Assembly: GCA_037833965.1 (NCBI GenBank)
Contig: AP031356.1
Location: forward strand, 10,748,501 to 10,812,500
Direction of reading: 5' to 3'
From: Marchantia polymorpha subsp. ruderalis
Taxonomy: Eukaryota; Streptophyta; Marchantiopsida; Marchantiales; Marchantiaceae
Length of the DNA stretch: 64,000 nucleotides
Positions 13,020 to 24,419 of this stretch are shown one piece after another. The first letter of the stretch is position 1. Each line of letters begins with the position of its first letter. The notes beneath the pieces are model-generated. The model saw only the letters and a program-made list of their open reading frames with translations. It made no database searches and was not told where the DNA came from. The position numbers and the translations under genes are program-made.

Positions 13020-14821
13020 ATGGCTTCTGCTCGGTGCATTGCCTGTGCAGTGCTGGGGTCGTCGCCCGTCCTGCAATCTGCTTCGGCTTCGAGTCTGGGA
13101 GCTGTGGGAGCTCGTGGGCAGAATTTTGGACGCTTTGCCGGAAGTGGAGTGGCCCGTGGATTTGGAGAAGTTTCGGATGGGTTCCGAAGGAGGTCCCGGT
13201 GCTCGGATTTTGGGAATGGTAGAAGTAGGAATAGAAGCAGGAATTTGGAGCTAGGGCAGGATTTGAATTTGGTGACATCTCGGGGGCAGGGGTTTGCAGT
13301 TGGAGCGAATGGGCGGTGGTGGAATTCGCTTCTGGAGCTGGCCGACGAGGGCGGAATGGAAGAAGGGCCGATCGAACTTCCTCCCCGGGAATTGGAGATT
13401 GATCCGCTGGCTTTTCCGGAGGCGAGCCCGGCGCAGATTGTCGCCAGCGTAGCTCTCACCGGCGCCATTGCCGTGCTTCTCCTGCGAAGCCTTCGGAGGC
13501 GCGCTCAGCGTGCCAAAGAAATGGTAACGCCATCCTCCCACTTCCTCCCCTTCCCCATGCATTCCCTTCCCTTCGTTCCCCACCCCCATCCAGCAGAACG
13601 CTTCCTTCCACTCTCCGAATCTGAGCTAATGGAGCACGCACGGGCATTGTGAATTGAGTCTCTCTTCTGATTGCAATCGGTGATTCTATTCTCAGCAATT
13701 CCGTTCCTCAGGAGTAGCCACCACGGAGAGCGTCAAGGAGGAGGCAAGAAAGGCTGCTATTGCAAGCCTTACTAAAGCACCGGAGGTTCCAGTTCCTCCT
13801 CCTTCACCCGGACAAACCCTTTTGGGGGCTGCTGTGGCTGGTGCCATAGCTCTGGTGCTGTACAAATTCACCACTTCCGTGGAAGGCAGCTTCGCTGGCA
13901 AGGCGATCTCCATGAATTATTCGGTGAAATCTCGTTGCCCTCATGTCTATTTTCAGTTGTGTACTGTGCAGTTTATGTCTGTGTACAATTGGGAGAATTG
14001 CCCTAACTATAGCAACTAGTGCCTGCTTCCATGACTTCCAAGAATTGTTTACGCTCAAGGCGCTAATAATGTTGGCACGAGGTGAAAGAATTGCCATAGT
14101 GAAATTCTATGCAGTGCTGAAATACAATTATGTGCCATAGACGAGTGGAATTCACGACATGTGTTCCAGGGTCAAATGGATTCCTGCTTAGCTTCTGCCT
14201 CGATTATTTCCCACACGAGTCCGAGTGGTCCAAGAGCAGAAAAGGCTTGTCTGACGGAATTCGTCTTTTGACTTGCAGATTCGTAACTTGACAATCACAG
14301 TAAGGTAAGTGGTCATTCTCATCAAAGAGCGCTGCTTTTTCTGCTATTCACATGAATCACTGAAGCTAGCGATGTCTGAGTCGAGTTTGCATGTGCACAC
14401 GTCGAATTCGTGTATGCATTTCCGTTTGAACGCGAGATTTCTAGTGCTGTCCATTGCAAGCAAGCAATTAGAGCGGAATGGTTCAAGGAGCCGTGGTGAC
14501 AACCGAAGCTAGAACTAGAAACTGGAGAAAGCTCATCCGCAGGAACTCTTCACAACGTTCGAGATATTTTGCGGTAGCTCGTCCGTCTCTGACGGTCTCC
14601 ACCATCGCTCTCGTCTCTGATGCAGGACTATCATCAATGGTCTGCTGTACCTGGCTACGTTTGTGTTTGCAGCGAACTCCATCGGTTTGGGACTCTATTC
14701 ACTCCAACTGTTGTGGGGATCTGATCCTCTACCCGATCCATCACGAGCCGAGCCTCAGGAGACGCTGGAGTCGTCATCTGATTCGGCGGAGAAGAGTTCG
14801 GAAGCAGACGATACAAACTGA
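13020..14821 (+). CDS. Plastid-type membrane protein, DUF3082 family
   Basis: Exons by inspection: 13,020-13,523, 13,696-13,923, 14,279-14,304 and 14,626-14,821, all with GT/AG borders and matching phase, giving 317 aa. Residues 1 to about 95 are rich in Ser, Arg, Gly and Ala and poor in acids, like a chloroplast transit peptide. Three hydrophobic segments follow, at about 138-156, 209-225 and 255-280. The conserved block is IRNLTITVR (244-253) followed by TIINGLLYLATFVF, which I recognise from plant and cyanobacterial DUF3082 proteins; their biochemical role is not known to me. The C-terminus is acidic and Ser-rich. The start ATG sits after a GC-rich leader. Exon 3 is only 26 nt. The chain is supported by continuity of the conserved block across exons 3 and 4. 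Confidence 0.85.
14279..14304 (+). other. 26-nt microexon of the DUF3082-type gene
   Basis: Preceded by ACTTGCAG and followed by GTAAGT, it encodes IRNLTITV plus two bases of the next Arg codon. Skipping it would shift the frame and remove part of the conserved block, so it must be included for a functional protein. Confidence 0.8.
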
Positions 14822-16255
14822 ACAGCGGACCTTGTAATACTAGAGGCAGGAAGGAAGGAAGGAGCGGGAGCGAAATGTCCAGATGGAAAATGACTTTTGC
14901 ACATTGTTAAGGCGACCATCTGGGGCTCAATTTTGGCCAGCCTCCATGTTTCGCTCTGGCATGCCGAGACGCTTGAATATTCAGGCTCACGAGATAGTTA
15001 TATACAGGTACGAACGGTCCAAAAAATAGATTCCCACGAAAGGACCGAGCAGTGTACGCTATTATATTAGTCGGAGATCCCCAGAATTCAATGACTCTTC
15101 ATCCTCGGAAACTTGTGTGTCCTTGACTCAAAGTAAGATTCTGATTGGCTTGCATCTCGAGCTGTATGATGTCGCATGATGGGCAAAGCTTGTTGACCCT
15201 GAGTAGTTTTGAGAGCTTTTGTGCCCTCCATGCGGTCCTGGTCTGCCAGCCCACCTGCATTCACTTGCTCCAACTACCATCGCAATCATGTCAACCATAA
15301 AATATGAACTGCATCTATGTAGCTCAGAGGCTCTTCTCTGGAACCGAGGAACAGGGCCCATGGCGTCAAATAAAACCTTCGGGTGCACCAAAAGGTGGTC
15401 CTCAGCAACTTCGCTTCAGCATATGCTCTGATTCTCGTGAACCTCGAATGAACAACACTGAAATAACACGGAATTCAAAAGGAAAGCTCGAGGAGGTAGA
15501 TGCAGCTCGGGCAGTTGGACACAGTTTAGGGTTTTTTCCCATGAGGCTCGAGATGAGCGCCCGAATCATCGAGTCAGTCGTGACGATCAAGACTTCTTTC
15601 CAAGCAGATCATGCAACACGGGGAGAACAACAACAATCCCGCACCGAAGATCGTCGAGACGAAGCTGCAGGTGCAATTCGATTCGTGGGGCAGAGGATGA
15701 AACATTCTCGGATCGTAGAATGCGTAGAAACATGTGTCACAAGCAACTGACGACGGAATCTGCTTCTCATCCATCCATCACCCACCGACGTCTTCATGCT
15801 TCGACAGACACGGCGCCATGACCGAGTGCGTCCGAGAAGGTTGGTGCACGACGGTTGCCCTCCCGCGGCGCTTACAGTTTCAAGAATGGAAGGACGACCG
15901 GCTGGGCCGGCCGAGGGTCCGTCCGAGCAAGGCGTTGCGCGCGCCGGCCGGCCGACCGAACGACCGAGTCCCGAAGGACGTCAGTTCAGTTACGAGCCGG
16001 ATCGCGGCCTTTCACGAGCGCTTTGGCACCCCAGATTCTTCCGTCCACGACGTCGGCGCGTGCTTGGAAGGCCGTGACCCTTGCCGGTCATCGCCGTTCA
16101 CGAACCCTCCGTCGCCGAATTTCGGCCGATCTGTTGCCCGAGGGAAGGCGAGGCCTGCGACCACGCTGGCGGGTACAAACGAGCAGTAGCAGGCAAGAAG
16201 CAGCAAGCGAGGGCCGAAGGCGAGGCGGGGACAGAGGAATTTGCCTGCTGCCGCC
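14822..16255. other. Spacer and GC-rich promoter of the ATAT gene
   Basis: Positions 14,822-15,750 hold the 3' flank of the DUF3082-type gene and no recognised gene. Positions 15,800-16,255 are very GC-rich, with CGG/CCGGCC runs that create long overlapping ORFs in several frames; these look like composition artefacts. This stretch is probably the promoter and 5' UTR of the tubulin acetyltransferase gene. Confidence 0.5.
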
Positions 16256-19200
16256 ATGGAGGTGGCGTGCAGTGTCCAGAGCTTGAGGAGCGTGAGGAAC
16301 ATTCACCGCATCTCCGTTTGGAATGCTGCGCAATTGGGTTCGTCTTCGCTCGCCGCTTTTTTCGTCGTCTTTCGGGTCCTCACATTCCTCTTTCCTGCTC
16401 CCTGCTGCTTCTGTCCGTCTCTTGGAACCCGATGATTTTGTGGATGAGTGAAATCGAGCTTGGATTTCTTGGCTGCCTTAGTTCATACAGGTCCCGGACG
16501 TAGACCGAGCTCATGTTTGCAGCACTCTTGAATTTCTGAATCACTTCATGCGAATGGGATTTGAAGCCGCGGATAGATCAGTGCACGACATTTGTCGACG
16601 ACCATTCGTCTGTTAACTAGCGATTGTGTCAAAACGTTGCCCTCCTTTCCGGGACTCGTCCAAGACGGTGTGATTGAATGTAACAGATTATCCTGTAATT
16701 CAGACTGAAAGAAACAATATTGAAGAATCCAGAGGAAGCCACAAAATCATCTTTCACGAAACATAGCAGTAAGTAGATTGTGCAGTTTGCAACAATGCAA
16801 GAAATCGTTCAATGAGGTTGGGATGTCAAATGACGCACGAATGAGCTGGAACATCACTTACCTTTTGGTGCAACCTCTTGGGATTGAAGTTGCATATGGA
16901 GTTTGATACTCCAGCAAAACCTGAGCACTAGAGAGAGTCCTGTGAACGTAACGAGAGCTGAATTAGCAGTAGTCATCTGCTGTAACATTCCTGACGTAAA
17001 ACCTCGAAGGCTACGTTGTTCGTCTACTGTAAAACCTCGAGATGACTAAATGACACCCGCACAAACATCACGAGGGCTGGAGCACAGCTGATCGAGTAGC
17101 TGGAGATTTTGTGGGGTGCAGCTTTGTTGTCTTTCCGGGAGCAGGAGGATATGAGAAACATCATCGACGGCATGGGCAGATTGTCGGCCCAAGCTCAGCA
17201 TCTGAGAACACCAATCACAGACTACGGTCGCCTGAAGGCCGGATCTCACACCCTCTACCTGTGCACGACCGGAGTCCAAGGCAAGCCAGAGCTCGTCTTG
17301 GCCAAAGGAATGCTGAAGGTCGGGAGAAAGAATCTGTTCATCCGGAAAGATAACGGACAGCTCGTGGAGATGTCCCCGCTCTGTGTGCTCGACTTTTATG
17401 TCCACGAGTCTTGTCAGAGGTATCGAGAGAATGTGCCCATCAAATTGCTCCCCCCTAATTCTCGCATTTGGTCAAAGATTCACCTCCATAACAAACGATC
17501 GTGGAAAGACTTCCGGGAGCATACCGCCTGTCAGAGGGCTATAAAAGAACTAAATCTTCAACATCTACAGCCTTGTTCACTACTAAAGTCGAGATTTGAT
17601 GCCGCTATGACTATCGAGTTAACGAAGAACACTACGGGACCTGGTGTGTGATCAAAAGAGTGTTTAAAGAACTGAGATGTGAAAGTCGATCCGTCAGTCA
17701 AGGGCCCTACAGAGATCGCTGCTCACATAGCCTTCTGTGGACAGGATGGGACTAGGCCACGAACTATTTGAAACCATGCTATCAAAGGAGAAGGCGAGCG
17801 CACGTGAACTTGGGTGAGTTCATCGTGCACATCTTTCGAGGTCTCCGCATATCGGTTGAGAATCCATTGCACTGCTGCTCTATTTGTTTTCGAACCGCTT
17901 CAGCTGGATCGCGGTTCTAATGCATCGACCTGGAAAGACTAAGGCTGGCTTCATATCATTATGAGTCTATCTGCAGTCGACGTCGAAGTCCTATCACAAC
18001 TCTTTGAGAATTGCAGTCCTTCTCATGGCCTAATCAATCTTATGAACAGCATGTACACCAGATCGCATTAATGAGTTGTTTTACACAGCTGGATTCTTGT
18101 GCCCTTGGCTTCGATTATCTGTTGGGAGCAGTTATGACAGGCCTTCATCCAAATTCCACTCGTTCCTTGAGAAGTATTATCACCTGACAGAATTTCTACC
18201 TCAGGTTCGTTCGCATCTCAACTCCACACATACCTGGCAGTCAGTCAGCTCTTTGCTCTGCAGAAGAAACGTTTGAGCCAATGTCTCACTCTTGCTTTGC
18301 TTCTAGCTCTCATCTTCCACTCAGCACATCTCGATGTCTAAAACTCTGTCAGAGGCCTTGAAAGCAAACAGAGGTGCGTGGACCGACTGCAGAGTGTTGT
18401 GACTTATGATTACAGGACCATGTGTGTATAGGCAAATCAATATGTGGTGTTCAAGGACTACTTCAACGTAGACCAGACTAATAGCAATGGTGCGTGTGCT
18501 CTAGACGAGAGGGGCAGAAGCCCAGGGACAGGGTTTTTGGAGAGCTCGGGCAAAAAGGACAAGGTACTGCACGGCCGGAGAGCGACCGTTTCCGAGTCCT
18601 CAAACTCTGATGCTGAGTTTTGTCCGGCAAGGAAATCGGAGCGTGATGTTAAGGGGAGCCATGACGTTGGGGTTGCAGATCCTTGCACGGTCCAGCAGCA
18701 GCCGCCCTCTGGACGCAGACAATCAAGACATCACATGGCGAACTTGCCAGTTGTAAACAAGGTACCTTGTCACTCAAATTCAGTCGACACTCAAAGACAC
18801 GTCCCGAGTCTTTCTTCCTCCACGGCTGCGAATGACCGAGATAGTTCGGGTGTGAGGAAACATGCTGCTGCTGCTGGAGAGTATAAGCCGAGTATTCATG
18901 GCAGACGGAGTACTCTGTCTGGTCCTTCCAAGTCCACCGATGCGAGGAAAGCATCCGAAAAAGCGTACGCTAGGTATCCCAGCCCTCCGTGCCTTCCGAA
19001 GACCTTGGAGAATGAACCCAAGGACGACAGCTGTTGCAATCCCTACAAGTTTCCGAGAACAGAGAGCACACGATCCAGAATTTTTCACGAAGACTGCTTC
19101 GTGCAAATTGCAAGGCCAGCAGCTCCTCCTCTCAAGTGCCCTTTCTGGACTGAAGATGCACCCGCTTTCCGCACCAAAAATTCGGACACTATAGATAAAA

Positions 19201-19319
19201 TCAACCTTCTTGCATCCGCACCAGTTTCGTTCGAAAACACTAGGTCTTGTTATCACGCTGGAATGAAGGGCTACGGTGCGGCAGAAGCGATGGGTTGGAG
19301 CAGTAGTCTCATCAAGTAG
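16256..19319 (+). CDS. Alpha-tubulin N-acetyltransferase (ATAT/MEC-17 family)
   Basis: Exons by inspection: 16,256-16,337, 17,122-17,419, 17,745-17,813, 18,132-18,204 and 18,432-19,319. All have GT/AG borders and compatible phases, giving 469 aa. The family acetylates Lys40 of alpha-tubulin inside the microtubule lumen using acetyl-CoA, mainly in cilia and other stable arrays. Residues 1-200 follow the animal enzyme closely: an I-x-V motif near the N-terminus, LSAQAQHLRTPIT (about 48-60), LCVLDFYVHES (114-124) with the catalytic Asp at 118, the acetyl-CoA loop QRMGLGHEL (126-134), YDRPSSKFHSFLEKYYHL, and VVFKDYF. The start ATG is in a GCCGCCATGG context. Residues about 200-469 are a polar, probably disordered tail. 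Exon 1 is the least certain part: it rests on phase and weak N-terminal similarity. Confidence 0.9.
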
Positions 19320-22300
19320 ATCGAGCTCGAAACTGCGTGAAAGTAGCTTAGTCGATGGCTGTTCCTTCCCGGTGTGCATTTACTCTTTCTGCGAGAGCTT
19401 GAATAGACTGTAACGATGCGGATCTAGAGTCTTTTGATACCAAATGCTTCGAATCTCGGTCGCCCGTTGTTCGCTGATCCATGAGATCAAGAGTCTTTGT
19501 GTATGTCGATGTCTTCATGCAAGATCGTCCCCAAATCTCGACACTCTCTGCATCTCTGAAGTTTATGCTGGCAATTCGGAACGCACTGTGTTCTCGGGTC
19601 GGAAATTCTGTCCTTTCCACCGTTGTACAGAGTTGTACAGAGTCCATGCGATAAGCTGAGTGGACTGGCGGACTTTGCAAGTGGCAGTGTTATGTTTTCA
19701 GATTTGTCACCTTGTGCGTTTAGTGAACAGCAAGTTCAAGCTCTTGTTACTCTAGCTTGCTAAGAGATGATCGAAGAGTCTCTGTGCAGGCTCCAGGAGA
19801 TCAATGGCTTGGATCCGATATTCTGGCTACTGTGGGTCGTTTGAACGCTTCCTGCCCTGTGCATGGGCGGTGTCATGGACTCGTAGTCATCAGGCCACAA
19901 GCTGTTGGTTGTCGGCCTTCGACAGCCTGTGAGACTATACCAGGAGAGGTGAAATGTCAAGGCTGGGCTGCCTAGTGACTATTTGAAGACTGTCACTCGA
20001 CTCTGACGTATCAAGGATTTCTTCTGCTCCAGAAATCTGAATCTCAGTCAGCTGCACCACTGCTGAGTGGAAAATACATTCTGCACAAGATTTTCTTGAC
20101 TGATGGATCATGCCCAAAACGACATCTTCAGTCTGTTGAGTGTGGCATATGTTTTCTGATCGTCATATAGGTGGAACATTGTAACGAAATTACGTTTGAA
20201 GAGTCATCATGTCTTTACTAGACACAGACTCTAGGTGTCGTAGTTTCACCACTCCCAGAGTGTCTTGAGTACTGGATGTCTTCTCCTGACGAGAGACACA
20301 TGTTATCCTACATGGATCCAGGGCACTGCTTCGTAGCCAAGCATCACGGCGGACCAGAATCCCTCAGTTCTGGTGTCTATTTCTCACAGATGACAGACAG
20401 GAGGGTATTGCCCGATAATTTATAGATTGTGAACCGCTTCCACGTGGTGGTTGTTCTGGAAAACCTTGACTTCTATTTCGTCACGCTAAGACAATCAAAC
20501 CGACTTCAAAGATCGAGCGACTCTAGACTATGTGTCAACCAGCTGCTCCACGGTTGCCGTCACGCGAAGAACGGTGCAAAGCGAGGGCATCGGTGCCACG
20601 ACGGAACACATTAACTCCCGTCCACTTCGTAGGCCTGGGCTTCCTTCCAGTAGTCAACGGGAACCTCGTCCCAGGGCAGAAGCCGGGCGAAGAGAAGCTT
20701 GGAATGCTGGTAACACCTCAAAAGGTCTAAAGGTGACCTCTCCTCTGACTCAATCTCGGTCACAGGGCCACGAGCAAGCCATGAGTGGGCTACACTCAAA
20801 AGACTTAGGTCCATCCGGATGTGAGTCTGAGTCAAAGCGTTCTTTCGTTGCACACAACTTCGACGACAGATGGTATGCAGGAGTTGAAGCAAGTGGTAGC
20901 ATCTTGCTATAAACAGTTCATTGTGATTGATCTGCGTTGAATGCTGAGTTCAAGCATGGCAGATGGAAACTGATCACACTGCGCTGAACACGCTAATGTT
21001 CTTTCTACTTCACAATCTGCTGATGCGAGGTTCGTCTGATCCCGCTTCTGTATCATTGTGATTGATCTGCGTTGAATGATGAGTTCAAGCTAGGAAGATG
21101 GAAACTTATCACACTGCGCTGAACACGCTAATGATCTTTCCACTTCACAATCTGCTGATGCGAGGACAGTCTGATCCCGCTTCTGTATCCCGTGGCTGTG
21201 GTGAGACATGTTGACAGAGCTGCAAGCAAAGAGAGTTTGAGTCAGAGCATTCCCACAGTGGAAGCAAAAGTCTCGGAGTCTAGGTCTTATTCATGAGGGA
21301 GCGGAAGTCACTGCTGATGGCTGTCCAGATCAACACGTCCAAGCGCATGAATGATCTGTATTTCAACATGACGCCCTTTTTTCGTGCCCTGTCTCCCAGC
21401 ATTCCAAGTCATGCCCGGGAAGAACGAACAAACGAACGCATGAATTAAGTGACCTTTTTTAAGTCAATGAAGACAACAACTTCTTCTGCTCCTTCGAAGA
21501 AGCGAGCGTTCATCTCGCGGACGAAATCATTTTCAGTAACTTCATAATAATGGGCAAATGACGCTCGCGTGTAAAGAAGCTGGAACCGTAAAATTTGCAA
21601 TGAAGTTTGATCCTACGATGGAATAAGTTAGCTACGACATCGCTGGATTTTCGGGTGAATGAAGGTAGAGCGTTCTACAATGATTCTTCGACGATCGGCC
21701 TTTCTGCTGACAGACAAAAACGATGATAAAGGTTCATATTGGTGCAAAGGAGGTAGAATACAAGGAAGAAAGTGTTCAGATCCGACTGCATGCAAACAGT
21801 CTGATCCTGCCAGGATTAAGAACAAGCCATCGACAACATGAATAGGGTGAAGACTGGACCAAAGTCCAAGGAGGAAATCGACTCCAGCCGAAGCAGCGAG
21901 AATATTCCAAAAGTTCGCCTACTGCAAGTGCATGTATGACTCATGAGCAGCAGGAGCACCATCATGATCGCTGATCGCCTAAACTCCTCTGGCGCTTGAC
22001 GTAAGTCTTCACTGTGCGATCTATATCCAGATAAAGGTCCCGACTTGAAAAGGACTGGCTTGTAGCAGAATGTACTTCAAGTTCTTGTCTCTGGACTGCT
22101 TCTACGCAGTGGTGGAGCCGAAGGGCGGTTCGGGCGGTCAGTTAAGCATCCTCGATTGGCGTAAGGGTAACAACAAAAGTGTTGGGACGACTAACAATTC
22201 GAACTCTTCAAACCTCTTTCACCAACGTCATGTTTACCACAGCTGATATGCTTTTACTCAGAGCAACTCAGTCCAGACCAAAAGTCCAGACGAAGGTAAT

Positions 22301-23717
22301 AATATCAGTCACATTCAGGATTTGCAAGAGTAGATTAGGCGCTTGAGCACTGAGTCGATTCGAAGTTGAGAGCTCATTTGGAGCCAGGAAATTTGTCGTC
22401 ACTGATCACCAAGGGCGGGAGAACTTTCAGATGGATGACTGGTTTTACATCATCTTATAACTGTTTCACAGCTTCGGGCGTGCACACAAACAAGTTGACC
22501 CTCGATTCGGCCAGTATCTCGATTATCCTTGTCCACTTATGCATGCACCTTGCCAACGATCGCATGTCGTGTAAACTTTTGCTTATCATCGGGTTTGCCC
22601 CTAGAGTGAGCTCAGTGGATTCCCGATTCTACCTTAAGAATGATGGTTACAGAACCGAAGTGGACTCGCCGTGATCAATCGAACTTATGGGTTGACATTG
22701 TGGTCTCGAAAGTGTTTCCTGCTCTGTAGGTCTCGAGCATGCACGTCAGAGCCTCCAGCACGTGTTCTCTGCGAAGAGTAACTTTGTGGCTACTGGAGTT
22801 CTGGGCCCATGAAACGTACTGAATCTAGTTCTTCGGCTGAAGCCTGGCTTTGGATGGGCCCATGCCAGTCGATCATCATCGGTCCATACGCATGGCCTCG
22901 AAGACCTCTCAGATCCAGCGTGGAGTTGTTTCTGCTGTACTCTTCCGTGAAAACGTACCCGGACAAGCAAATCCAAATCATCGACACTAGCTCTAAATTT
23001 GTCATGAAGCAGCAGAACACAGAGCCATTTTTTTGGTTCGTGCATTGGACGAGCATTAGATGGCTTTGGATTTCGAAATTCAAGTAAGCTGAACCCTGAC
23101 TGACTGAATGATAAATGGATCTGCAAAATTACCGGATCTTCTTACGCTCCCGATAATTGATGGTGCGGGCAAAATGTCTATTTCAGCATTGTGGTTACCG
23201 TATATGAGCAGCAACTGCCGCTCTTTTAGCTACGGTGTGTCCATGATTGAGCTGCGCATGAGCTAGAGCTTTGAAGGCTCATCGACACCACTCGTCGTCC
23301 CTGTGTGAACTGATCTTAGCTGAATGGTTGGACTCTAATTGGACTCTAATTGTACTCTACTGAGCTATACTTTCAATAGCAGCTCTATAGCGACAAATGT
23401 TCTAGATTCAGATCTGCTTTGCATCTCGAATTTCGGACTAATCTCGGGAAAATTAATTACATGACGAGCATTCTAAGCCATAGGTTCAGATTATAGTGAC
23501 AAATGAACTGGCAGATTATCCAATTGTGAAGCGGAAGCCTCAAAATCTGAACTCGAACGCCTAGCTTTAGACAAAGTTGGACAGCAGCTCCCAAAACTGT
23601 GAAAGTGAATGAATGATCGACCCATTGATGGTCACAAAATTCGAATAATTTCCAAAAAGTGGATGGCCGAACGCTGCAGCTCGCTATGAAATTGGAACCA
23701 GAGACCGAAGTGAATTG
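19320..23717. other. Intergenic region with one tandem duplication
   Basis: About 4.4 kb of mixed composition. Several ORFs of 60-126 codons exist on both strands, but none shows a domain and they overlap one another. No exon chain could be built. The only clear structure is the tandem duplication at 20,919-21,190. Confidence 0.5.
20919..21190. repeat. Tandem duplication, about 135-bp unit
   Basis: Two adjacent copies of about 135 bp. Both begin CATTGTGATTGATCTGCGTT and end near GATCCCGCTTCTGTATC. They differ by roughly ten substitutions and a small indel, so the duplication is not brand new. No protein-coding frame is evident in the unit. Confidence 0.9.
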
Positions 23718-24419
23718 CTACACTGGGACCTTGGGTCGAGTCAGCAGGCGAGGAGAGGCCGTGGGCTGAGACTTCGGTGAAGAGCTCGGGCTGCTTTCCT
23801 TCGAATCCCCTTTCGTCAGCAGCAATTTTGCACTGATGTTCTTCGGGGATTCGTCCATCTCCTTCACCAGCTCAGTCCTGCCATTGATGATCGCGAAGCC
23901 GACTCCGTTTCTGGCCGGAGGTGCGAAGGCAAAATACATGCCCACGACGAGAGCGACGAGAATCGGAGCACACTTGGCGACCGTGTTGGGAATCGTAGGG
24001 TAGTAGCAGGTGGTGATGGGGGCTGTGAGCATCGAGAGAGAAGCGAACGTGATGACCACGAGGAATCCGTTGATCATATCGAATGTGTTGACGATGTACT
24101 TGTTGGGATCCGAGCCTCCTCTGTAGAAGTAACCATCGAGGCCTTCGAGTTTCGTGTTGGCGCTGGCGAATTGAGGATTGAAGAGGCCTCGGTGGGTGAC
24201 GAGGCCGTAGTAAACCTGCCCTCCCTCGGTGTTGATGCTGTCCGTGAAGCTCAGAGTCCAGCAGATGATTGCGAAGATCAGAAGTAGAATTGCGGTCATG
24301 ATTTTCTCCGTCGAGCCGCACTCGCCATTGTTGGTGAACAGCGGGGCCATCGTCTGGAATGCCAGATAGCTCCCTGTGGGCAGAAGGTTCGCCAGATTGC
24401 TCACCACGTTCGAAGACAT
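23718..24419 (-). CDS. DMP membrane protein (DUF679)
   Basis: A single exon of 233 aa matching the plant-specific DMP family over its full core. Visible family blocks are NLLPTGSYLAFQTMAPLFTN (about 11-30), LSFTDSI (56-62), GQVYYGLVTHRGLFNP (67-82), DMINGFLVVITFASLSM (114-130) and TCYYP (137-141). Four hydrophobic segments fit membrane spans at about 12-28, 39-57, 114-133 and 148-166, with both ends predicted cytosolic. DMP proteins sit in ER, tonoplast or plasma membrane; in Arabidopsis members act in senescence-linked membrane remodelling, and DMP8/9 act in sperm for gamete fusion. Which clade this one joins cannot be told by eye. The Ser/Pro-rich tail (about 200-233) is not conserved. The start is the first ATG of the frame. 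Intronless structure is usual for the family. Confidence 0.94.
   Translation of the reverse strand: MSSNVVSNLANLLPTGSYLAFQTMAPLFTNNGECGSTEKIMTAILLLIFAIICWTLSFTDSINTEGGQVYYGLVTHRGLFNPQFASANTKLEGLDGYFYRGGSDPNKYIVNTFDMINGFLVVITFASLSMLTAPITTCYYPTIPNTVAKCAPILVALVVGMYFAFAPPARNGVGFAIINGRTELVKEMDESPKNISAKLLLTKGDSKESSPSSSPKSQPTASPRLLTRPKVPV

Noticed and set aside
15734-16302. Several overlapping ORFs of 80-151 codons upstream of the ATAT gene
   Set aside because: Very high GC leaves many frames open by chance; the region is better read as promoter and 5' UTR.
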